From positions 5,414,501 to 5,478,500 of the forward strand of contig NZ_CP012109.1 of assembly GCF_000280925.3 (NCBI RefSeq): a stretch of DNA of 64,000 bases, in the 5' to 3' direction. The stretch comes from Myxococcus hansupus (GTDB lineage Bacteria > Myxococcota > Myxococcia > Myxococcales > Myxococcaceae). Position numbers and translations under genes: made by a program. Positions 49,801 through 56,668 of this stretch are shown piece after piece. The notes under the pieces are model-generated. The model saw only the letters and a program-made list of their open reading frames with translations, was not told the origin of the DNA and made no database searches. The number at the start of each line of letters is the position of its first letter. The first letter of the stretch is position 1.

Positions 49801-52553
49801 ATGACCTCGCGGGCTCGGAGACCCAGCCCAAGCAGACGTACGCCTACCGGTTCGCCACGGGCGTTGCCCCCTCGTCCCTCTTCATGTCCACCCTGGTGGA
49901 TGCCCAGGCGGGCGCCGCGCGCGACAGCGTCGTTTACGCCACGGCCGCTGGCGAGAGCGTGACGACGGCGCGGCGCATTCCACAAGGCTGGGTGTTCGAC
50001 GGCGTGGTGGAGCGCAAGCCCTCCTTGGGCGAGACGCGCACCTCCATGCGGCCGACCCTGGCGGAGACCGTGGACGTGCTCGCGCTGAACTACACCGGCC
50101 TGCTGGACAACGCCCAGTCCGTGCACTTCACGCGCACCTCATCATGGGGCCATGACGTGACGTCGGCCCAGGCGTTTCACTCGGGCGTGGAGAAGCAACT
50201 GGCCGCCTCGCTGGAGTTGGAGGCCGGGCAGCTCCAGCAGACCACCTGGGAGAACGGCACGTGGCGCACGCGCATTTGGAGAGACGCCGCGAACCGCATG
50301 GTGGCGCGCGAGGACGAGGCGAACACGCGCTTCGACTACCACCGCGACGCCCTGGGACGGCTGCGCCGGGTCGACCTGCCCGACGGCACCGCGCACCATG
50401 CCCATTACGACGGCCACGGGCGCGTGTCGCTGCTCGTGCGCGAGGGGGTGGCCAGCATCGAGTACGCCTACAGCCCGGTCACCGGCCTGCCCACGCTCAA
50501 GCGCATGGGCTCTCCCGCGGGCGCCGTCCACCGGCAGACGACCTTCGTCCATGACGCCGTTGGACGGCTGGCCCGCGAGACGCACGAGGACTTCCTGGGC
50601 AGCGCGCCCCAGGTGTACCGCTACTACTGGGACGGCACCTCGCCCGACTTCCCCAACCTGCCAGCCACGCTCGGCCTCGTGTCGGCCATCGAGGGCGACG
50701 GCTACACGAAGCTGATGACCTACCACCCGGACGGCAAGCTGTCCCAACGCACGCTCCGGCTCCATGGCTGGTACACGCTCGAGTGGCTGTACACCTACGC
50801 CGACAACGGGGAGGTCCGCAGCGAGACCTCGAAAATCTGGTCGCCCCATGGCGGGCCGCTCGTCTCCAGCAAGACCAAGCTCTGGCACTGGAACACGCAG
50901 GGGCAGCTCTCCGAACTCTGGATGGAGGGCCAACCCATGGCGCTCTTCGACTACGACGCGAACGGCCTCCCGCTCTCCGTGGCCTTCGCCGTGGGCGGCA
51001 CCGCCACGCTGGGCCATGACCCGCTGACCCGGGAACGGGTGTCACTGACGCAGGCAGGCCCCGGTTGGAGCGCCTCCACCTCCCTGCGGCTGAACGCGCG
51101 CGGGCTCATGGGCGAGGAGTCCTACTCACTCGGAGGTCCCCCGCTTCAGCGCCAGTACGTTCATTCGGCCCAGGGGTTCCTGACGCAAGCCACGGATGCC
51201 CAACACGCCTATGCATATGGCTTCGACAGCTTCGGGTTCCCCACCTTCATCGATGAAGCGGGCACGCGAAGGGACTTCTCACGCCAGGGCAACGCCCTCT
51301 CCGTCGGAGGAACGAACCACGTCTTCGATGCGATGGGGCGGACCGTCTCGAAGGGGGATGTGACGCTCGTCTACGGCCCCCATGGACAGGTGGCCCTGGC
51401 GACGCGAGGGCAGGAGCAGTGGAGCTTCATCTATGACGAATCCGGCCACCGGCTGCTCAAGCGCAGCCATGGCGTGCCGGTCGCGGCCTACGCCGAAGGT
51501 GGCGTGTACCTGGACGACACCGGCCTCACGGAGCCGTTCCGTTTCGGCGGGCAGCTCGTCGGACTGGTCAAGAACGGGGCTTTCCAGATGGTGGCCACGG
51601 ACCTGAGGGGCACGCTCCTGGCCGACACGGATGGGACGCACCGGTGGGTCTCTCCCTTCGGCAACCGGACCCACCATCCCGACGTGGCCGCGGCGCTGGA
51701 CTACGCGCAGAGCGGCTATGACGCGGACCTTGGCGTCATCCGCATGGGCGTGAGGGATTACGACCCGGCCATCAACCGATTCCTCACCCCGGACCCGCTC
51801 TACCTGGAGGACATGGAGAAGTGCGGCGAGAAGCCCATCGAGTGCAACCTGTATGGGTATGCCCGCAACGCGCCACTGAACCTCGTGGACCCGTCGGGGC
51901 TCGACACCATCGTGCTCCATGGCGGCGGCCCTGGGAATGCCGGCGGCGTGGCGTTGTTGGAAACCACCGCGCGAAACCTCATGCCGGACGTACGGACCGT
52001 TGTCCCCAACAAGGTCCATGGCGCTGGCTTGTTGAAGAAGGATCCAGCGCCCGCCCAGGCCTTCGCCAGCAACCACGTCCATGTGGATTCAACCCAGAAA
52101 AACCTCGTGGGCTTCAGTCTGGGAGGAGACGCGGCCATCCTCGCGGCGGCGGCGTCGGGGCCTCAAGGCGCGACGGACGCCAAATGGAACAACGTCATCG
52201 TGTTCGGTGCACGCGTCGACCGGATCATGGCCAACATCGAGGCCGCCGCGAAGAACTCGGACCAACTCATCATCGTCAACCTCATCGGAGACCAGTACAC
52301 GATTGGAGGCGGACCCAACTTCTTCGGAGACCGGAAGGCAGAGTCGCTCTCCGACCAGATCATCCGGACGTACGGCTCACTGGAGGACTTCTCCAAGAAG
52401 TTCCCCAACGTCACGCTGGGCACCGTGGCGGGTGACCATGGCGGCGCGGCCAACCGGGAGGCCTCGATGACGGCGATTCGTGCCGCGTTCGAAGCCTCTC
52501 GCGAACGGGCCAGCAACAACACGATGCAACGGCCCACGGAGTCCACACCGTGA
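46899..52553 (+). CDS. Rhs/YD-repeat protein with TcB-like N-terminus and alpha/beta-hydrolase-like toxin tip
   Basis: An 1884-residue secreted protein. Signal peptide: LLTASLLYALLQASPSQAQ. Residues 345-600 hold four FG-GAP-like calcium motifs (DIDEDGRLDLE, DLDRDHQPDLV, DFNGDGVPDIV, DTNRDGLTDLL), as in SpvB/TcB. YD/Rhs repeats follow (RFDYHRDALGRLRRVDLPDG), then the core GVRDYDPAINRFLTPDPLY and YGYARNAPLNLVDPSGL, ending near residue 1668. The last 216 residues differ: LHGGGPGNAGG, LVGFSLGGDAAIL (Ser about 1740), LIGDQYT (Asp about 1798), GDHGGAA (His about 1847), a plausible lipase or esterase triad. GTG is the start. The tip activity is inferred; no test was possible. Confidence 0.88.
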   Translation: MKLPRLLTASLLYALLQASPSQAQTSTSLDAKVQAPELSAPQRGSLAGQLASVTFGPADVSRGAFSLPSPFSFPTERGAALGRFFPVYSPDSGLSEWGTGWQNALAFTRWRAKGSHDYVTDGLTGPWGQFVPGDDGYWYPNGLSSPIRLEQLTDTLIAYHADGSRWTFGGPGRRVVTSRGTWSWLLAEVVTAHGRKTRFDYEANASGRLFLKTVSYGGVGDDFQHRVVLDYEPLAQPFRDFRSGQELTLDRRVTTVAAQSRHAVTGVFTERWRHELTWQAEGLGPAFHLQSVLQRFASGQTAPPTVYTYNLAAEHLATTQLEHVPKLDALFPAFTSDVLQPNRGTFVDIDEDGRLDLEHHAANTLLVQGDDGFTLEPLPPRPPDAVLACRNPQSSFNQPRGLAQLRGDSDVQVVSLRASSLRTQTTLTVCNRPGQALGTQTLTGDWELGANVKLVDLDRDHQPDLVRVDSGSYRILPNTSTASTFSFGALVQGTLQPTISPNSSWLHDFNGDGVPDIVSRYSGGLMVWFGLGNFAFKPQGQSFEVRTLLGQTLTNLSDFQLNFVDTNRDGLTDLLLTRVSSPAAHLVVNTGSRFQEVAVPGLAALGTAISRPVVADLSGSGDVEVSYTRVEQLVTRAYRLAMDTPGTALLRTADDGKGTVLRFDYARSPALPGVRQRQSVLAALEVASSGHDVTRYTYDYQQPTFHAVGRFLVGFDAVTRTAPTNVHDVTFLNADAYAGVKLSETRRDVHETAVHALETWQYEDSLFHGVAHKRLKEWLRGWASDTPGVLPLQERTEYLDYEAGLCPSRVRQTGAHGTLVTETTRATVPGLGPALHCMESTTRLTGTHANATWDFVHESHVVRNSVGLTTEVLSVVPGHTQTVQHTVYDADFYVQEISAPGRGGTRFRYHPGTRLLDEVIAPDGVVTRVGQRNPLTDAVLTLEVDRGAQTYSRFYRYDALERLDKEWDDLAGSETQPKQTYAYRFATGVAPSSLFMSTLVDAQAGAARDSVVYATAAGESVTTARRIPQGWVFDGVVERKPSLGETRTSMRPTLAETVDVLALNYTGLLDNAQSVHFTRTSSWGHDVTSAQAFHSGVEKQLAASLELEAGQLQQTTWENGTWRTRIWRDAANRMVAREDEANTRFDYHRDALGRLRRVDLPDGTAHHAHYDGHGRVSLLVREGVASIEYAYSPVTGLPTLKRMGSPAGAVHRQTTFVHDAVGRLARETHEDFLGSAPQVYRYYWDGTSPDFPNLPATLGLVSAIEGDGYTKLMTYHPDGKLSQRTLRLHGWYTLEWLYTYADNGEVRSETSKIWSPHGGPLVSSKTKLWHWNTQGQLSELWMEGQPMALFDYDANGLPLSVAFAVGGTATLGHDPLTRERVSLTQAGPGWSASTSLRLNARGLMGEESYSLGGPPLQRQYVHSAQGFLTQATDAQHAYAYGFDSFGFPTFIDEAGTRRDFSRQGNALSVGGTNHVFDAMGRTVSKGDVTLVYGPHGQVALATRGQEQWSFIYDESGHRLLKRSHGVPVAAYAEGGVYLDDTGLTEPFRFGGQLVGLVKNGAFQMVATDLRGTLLADTDGTHRWVSPFGNRTHHPDVAAALDYAQSGYDADLGVIRMGVRDYDPAINRFLTPDPLYLEDMEKCGEKPIECNLYGYARNAPLNLVDPSGLDTIVLHGGGPGNAGGVALLETTARNLMPDVRTVVPNKVHGAGLLKKDPAPAQAFASNHVHVDSTQKNLVGFSLGGDAAILAAAASGPQGATDAKWNNVIVFGARVDRIMANIEAAAKNSDQLIIVNLIGDQYTIGGGPNFFGDRKAESLSDQIIRTYGSLEDFSKKFPNVTLGTVAGDHGGAANREASMTAIRAAFEASRERASNNTMQRPTESTP

Positions 52554-52638
52554 CGCAGGCCCCGCGGGCCACCGTGGCCCCGGGGCGCATCGATGACCTG
52601 CGGCCGCGCGCCGCGGGGGGAGTCACCCTCAAATAGAG

Positions 52639-52662
52639 GCTCCCGGCGACAGGGCCGGGAGC
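52639..52662. terminator. Bidirectional terminator after the Rhs gene
   Basis: GCTCCCGGC and GCCGGGAGC form a nine-bp stem with a six-base loop. It sits directly after the stop of the converging 521-residue protein gene and downstream of the Rhs stop. A smaller GGGCCAC/GTGGCCC inverted repeat lies at 52566-52580. Confidence 0.6.
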
Positions 52663-52663
52663 T

Positions 52664-54229
52664 TCACGCCGCCGTCTTCCACCCCGGACGGCTGGGCGTC
52701 GAGCCCGGCCCCGGCTCCGGGAAGCGCTGCATGCGCTGGATGCCGTTGCGGTCCAGCACCAGGCGCACGAACTGGACGGAGTCCTGGCGGCGCTCCGTCT
52801 CCTCCTCCACCACGGTGAAGCGGAACACCATGTCCACCGGGTAGCGCTTGGTGCCGCGGATGTGGCCCACGGACAGGTCCGCCAGGTCCACGTACTCCAG
52901 CGCCAGCTCCGGCTCGTCCATGTCGCGCAGGAAGCGCTCCACGTTGAGGCGGAGGATGTCCGTCACGCCCGTCAGTCCCCGCTGTGTGCGGGGCAGGTGC
53001 CGCGCATCCAGGACAATCTGCTTCTGGTAGCGGATGACCGTCTCTGACAGCTCGCCCTGCGTGGCGGTGAGGAAGTCGTCGCGCTGGCGGAGCGCCGCCA
53101 CCTCGTCCGGCACCTTCAGCGCGGGCCCGTAGTCCACGCGCTCCTCGCACGCGCCAATGACGCGTCCGGTGACGGGGTCCACCAGGTTGGTGGTCCGGTC
53201 CGCCAGGTAGATGGCCGCCGCCCGGCTGAGCATGCGGCGCAGGCCTTCCTTGATGCGGTCCTTCACCATGTACCCCACCACGAGGATGAGGAAGAAGTTG
53301 AGGCTCGCCTGCGCGTAACGCTCCTGCGCCCAGAAGGCCACCGCGGTGGCGACCGTCATCGCCACGCCCGCGGCCAGCGCGAAGAGCATCTCCTCCCAGC
53401 CCTGCCGCTTCTGCCGCCGCTTCGACGACAGGAAGAGCACGTTCATGCAGAACTTCTTCAGGAAGCCCAGCCGGAGGATGTACTCCTCATTGTCCCCCGT
53501 GGGGCTGAGCACGCTGCGCAGCCGGTGCTCCTTGCGGTACGCCTCCTCGCGCAGCACCGCCTCCATCAGGCCCTTGCGCAGGCCATGCCACGGCTCCCCA
53601 CGCGGCAGCGCCTTCATGTCCGCCACCGCGCGCCGGAAGCCGCCCTCCACCAGCAAGCTGACGTATTCGTCCACCAGCCGCAGCGAGGCCCGCGAGCGCT
53701 CCTGGAGCCGCAGCTCCCCCACCGAACGCAGCCACACGCGAAAGCGCTCCAGCACCTGGGCCACGCCCGCCTGCATCGCGATGACCTCGGACTCCAGCAT
53801 CGCGCACGCGTCCGAGGGCAGCACCCCGGGGACTTCGCAGCGCGACTCCACCGTGGTCGCGAAGCGGCGCAGCGCCCCGCGCAACATGCAGGACAGGAGC
53901 TTGGCCTGGTAGACGACGTCCTTCTCCTCGCCCATCCCCGTGCGCAGCCACGCCTCCAGACGCACCAGCGGTGAGGCGTCCGCGCTGAGCAGCTCGTTCA
54001 CCGCCATCACCGGCGTCTTGAAGCGCACGTAGTTGTGGATGTCCGCGTAGAAGTCCGCGCGCGGGTACGTCTCCGCGTCCACGTTCAGGCTCCCGGGCAG
54101 GAAGAGGTACGCCTCCACGAGGTAGCGCGTCTCTTCCACCCCAGAGGGCTGGTACTCGAGCTTGATCTCGAACTGCTTCCGGTCGTGAACCTCGAAGCGG
54201 CTTTGCAGGGGTGCGGGTAACTGGGACAC
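52664..54229 (-). CDS. Membrane-associated protein of unknown function
   Basis: A 521-residue protein. Residues 1-260 are mixed and charged, with RFEVHDRKQFEIKLEYQPSG near the start. Two adjacent membrane segments follow (LFALAAGVAMTVATAVAFWA and SLNFFLILVVGYMV), then a C-terminal cytoplasmic region (RYQKQIVLDARHLPRTQRG, YPVDMVFRFTVVEEE). No family was recognised. It converges on the Rhs gene from the opposite strand, so it is not a typical co-transcribed immunity gene, and its length is unlike most immunity proteins. A role linked to the Rhs system is not supported. Confidence 0.7.
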   Translation of the reverse strand: MSQLPAPLQSRFEVHDRKQFEIKLEYQPSGVEETRYLVEAYLFLPGSLNVDAETYPRADFYADIHNYVRFKTPVMAVNELLSADASPLVRLEAWLRTGMGEEKDVVYQAKLLSCMLRGALRRFATTVESRCEVPGVLPSDACAMLESEVIAMQAGVAQVLERFRVWLRSVGELRLQERSRASLRLVDEYVSLLVEGGFRRAVADMKALPRGEPWHGLRKGLMEAVLREEAYRKEHRLRSVLSPTGDNEEYILRLGFLKKFCMNVLFLSSKRRQKRQGWEEMLFALAAGVAMTVATAVAFWAQERYAQASLNFFLILVVGYMVKDRIKEGLRRMLSRAAAIYLADRTTNLVDPVTGRVIGACEERVDYGPALKVPDEVAALRQRDDFLTATQGELSETVIRYQKQIVLDARHLPRTQRGLTGVTDILRLNVERFLRDMDEPELALEYVDLADLSVGHIRGTKRYPVDMVFRFTVVEEETERRQDSVQFVRLVLDRNGIQRMQRFPEPGPGSTPSRPGWKTAA

Positions 54230-54303
54230 GGGCAGAGTCTACGTTACATCCCTGTCACGTGGGAGTGACCCCAACGCCACACATCGTTGGGGCCACAGGG
54301 ACA

Positions 54304-55767
54304 TCACCCTCCGGTGCCGGTCCGGTTCGCGGGCGCCGCGGGGGGAACCGGGAGCGTCGCGGGGATGGGCGTGGACTTCGCCTGCGGACGGGCGTTCCAC
54401 ACGCGCGTGGCGAGCAGCAGGCCCAGGAAGGACAGCGGCAGCATCGCGTAGGGCCAGTTGCTCCAGTTGGCGGCGAGCTTGCCCTCTTCCCCCGTCGGCA
54501 GGATGGAACCCAGCAGGACGGACTGCAGCGCGGTGCCGGCGTACACGGCGCCGTCGATGATGCCCACCGCGAGGCCCGCGTTCTTCTTGCCGCCGAAGTC
54601 CATGCTCGCGGTGCCGGACAGCATGCCGTGCACGCCGATGACGCACAGGGACATGAAGATGACCGTCCAGCCCAGGAAGGCGTTCTCCAGCACGAAGACG
54701 GAGACCACGGCGCCCAGCGACATGCCCGCATAGAGCACGGCGGACACGGGGCCGCGGCGCGAGTCGAAGACGCGGTCGCTGATGACGCCCGCGAACATGC
54801 CGCCGGTGATGCCCGCGACACACAGCAGCATGCCCCAGTTGGCCGCGACGAAGGACTCGCCAATGCCCGTCGCCTTCGCGAACTTGGGGTACCACTGCAT
54901 GATGGCGTTGCGCATGAAGCCGCTGCAGAACTCGATGCAGAGGATGATGATGATGGCGCGGTTGCTCAGCATCTTCTTGAGCACCGCCAGCACGCCGAGC
55001 TGAGGCCCCGTGTCCCCGGAGGACGCGTCCGCGGTGTCGAAGTCCTGGTGGCCCGCGTGGCTGGGCGTGTCGCGGATGACGAAGAAGTCGACGATGAGGA
55101 ACACGGCGAGGATGGCCGCCGGCACGAAGAACACCCAGTACGTGGGCGCCGCCTTCACGATGAGCCGGCTCCAGTCGTAGGCGAAGTAGATGCCCAGCGA
55201 GATGAGGATGCCGAACACGCCGCCCAAGAGGCCGCGCTCGCGCACGTGGAACCACGCCGCGTTCACCTTGACGATGGAGACCGCGCCGAAGCTCTGGAAG
55301 TACATGTTCACGGCGTAGAGGAAGGACAGCGTCGACACCAGGCCGCCCGGGGGCGTCCAGTTCTGCGTCAGCACCGCGTACACCACCGCGCCCATGGCGA
55401 CGTTCGCCAGCGACGAGCCCGCGGCCGACATCAGGATGGTCTTCCGGCCACCGAGCCTGTCCGTCAGCGGGCCATTGAGGAGGAACGCCGCGCCGTAGAC
55501 GGCGGTGCCCCACGCGAAGATGGTGCCGAAGTCCGCGTTGGAGGTGCGGTCCCCCATGGCGCTGGTGGCCACGTTGAGGTTGTAGCGCCCCATGTAGAGG
55601 AACGCGTACGTCATGCCCAGCGGGAACCAGTTGAAGAGCCGGCGGCGCTTGAAGGCCTCCGAGTGTCCCAGTTCCACCTTGGGCAGGCGCGCGAGGACGA
55701 GGCCAATGGCCCCCAGGAGGATGAGAATGGGCAGGAACTGGGCCAGCCAGGGGGGCAGCGACGACAT
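54304..55767 (-). CDS. MFS transporter, organophosphate:phosphate antiporter type
   Basis: A 487-residue transporter with about 12 membrane helices. The N-terminal block FKRRRLFNWFPLGMTYAFLY, MGRYNLNVATSAMGD, and the first loop NGPLTDRLGGRKTILMSAA, plus SMDFGGKKNAGLAVGIIDG late in the protein, fit the OPA branch (GlpT, UhpT, UhpC). Such proteins exchange sugar phosphates or glycerol-3-phosphate for phosphate. The substrate cannot be decided. The tail is Pro-rich. It lies between the 521-residue protein and the Nudix gene on the same strand. Confidence 0.87.
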   Translation of the reverse strand: MSSLPPWLAQFLPILILLGAIGLVLARLPKVELGHSEAFKRRRLFNWFPLGMTYAFLYMGRYNLNVATSAMGDRTSNADFGTIFAWGTAVYGAAFLLNGPLTDRLGGRKTILMSAAGSSLANVAMGAVVYAVLTQNWTPPGGLVSTLSFLYAVNMYFQSFGAVSIVKVNAAWFHVRERGLLGGVFGILISLGIYFAYDWSRLIVKAAPTYWVFFVPAAILAVFLIVDFFVIRDTPSHAGHQDFDTADASSGDTGPQLGVLAVLKKMLSNRAIIIILCIEFCSGFMRNAIMQWYPKFAKATGIGESFVAANWGMLLCVAGITGGMFAGVISDRVFDSRRGPVSAVLYAGMSLGAVVSVFVLENAFLGWTVIFMSLCVIGVHGMLSGTASMDFGGKKNAGLAVGIIDGAVYAGTALQSVLLGSILPTGEEGKLAANWSNWPYAMLPLSFLGLLLATRVWNARPQAKSTPIPATLPVPPAAPANRTGTGG

Positions 55768-55844
55768 GCAGCGACCTCTGCGGTGGATTTCGGAACGCCG
55801 CGCACCCTACCCCGGCACGCGGCTCCCGTGAAACCCAAGCGAGG

Positions 55845-56525
55845 TCAGGGCTGCAGGGCGAGCAGCCGCGTCAGGGCCACTTCCGTCTTCGCATCCGGGA
55901 TGTCACCGCGACGGCACGCCTCCAACACCTCGTGGATGGAACGCCAGTGCAACTGCGTGCCTTCCTCCAACGGAGAGCCATCCCCTTCGGGCTCCTCGGG
56001 TGACATGCCGGTGACGTCCACCGCCGCAGGGAACACCTTCTCCGAAAGGATGCCGGGCGCCAGGAAGAACGAACCGCCCAACAACCGGATGTCCTCCGGA
56101 TTCACCTTGTAGCCGGCCTCCTCGTGCACCTCTTCCGCCGCGCGCCGGCGCAGTCCCTCCTCCCCCTTGTCCTCCGGCTCCAGCAGCCCCGCGACGATTT
56201 CTTCCACGCGCAAGTAGCCAGACGCGGGGTCGGGAACGGTCATCGCCCCACGGTTGTCCTTCCGGAAAAACGCCGCGGGCCGGAGGTTCATCCGCGTCAA
56301 CACCTCCAGACCTGACGCGCCGCGGCGGTAGACGAGCACCGCCACGGCGTCCAACCGGGGCCGGTCCACCACATCCACCCTGTAGACGGGAGAGGAGGAA
56401 CCGTCCTCGCGCCGGTTGCGGCACCGCAGCCGCCGCACCCTGAGAAATCCCTCGTCGCATCTCGCGGTAGACGAGAAATCCTCGATGATCTCGATGTCAG
56501 TCACACTGGAATGCCGCTGCCGCAT
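55845..56525 (-). CDS. Nudix hydrolase with altered Nudix box
   Basis: A 226-residue Nudix-fold protein. The core is VAVLVYRRGASGLEVLTRMN, then RRAAEEVHEEAGYKVNPEDI and GGSFFLAPGILSEKVF. In the Nudix box the REUxEE pattern reads EEVHEE: the catalytic glutamates are kept but the Arg is replaced by Glu, and the leading Gly position is Pro. This fits the ADP-ribose/nucleotide-sugar pyrophosphatase group, which tolerates such changes. The ATG at 56525 has a GCAGGCGG-like site; GTG at 56504 is an alternative. Confidence 0.8.
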   Translation of the reverse strand: MRQRHSSVTDIEIIEDFSSTARCDEGFLRVRRLRCRNRREDGSSSPVYRVDVVDRPRLDAVAVLVYRRGASGLEVLTRMNLRPAAFFRKDNRGAMTVPDPASGYLRVEEIVAGLLEPEDKGEEGLRRRAAEEVHEEAGYKVNPEDIRLLGGSFFLAPGILSEKVFPAAVDVTGMSPEEPEGDGSPLEEGTQLHWRSIHEVLEACRRGDIPDAKTEVALTRLLALQP

Positions 56526-56668
56526 GTCCGCCTGCTCTCCTGGGGAGTAGGAACGCCGATGGCCGGAACCCGGCCCGCCATGGTGGCGTTGCTTGCCCGA
56601 CAACTGCTGATCCCGTACCTTGCGCCCGCTTTACCGCTGTCTCCCCCCCGAAACACGGAATTCTCTTG

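Noticed and set aside
52500-52600. Asn-Asn-Thr-Met-Gln-Arg tail of the Rhs protein, resembling tails seen near integron cassette sites
   Set aside because: No attC-like paired sites or integrase were found nearby; the similarity is a few residues only.
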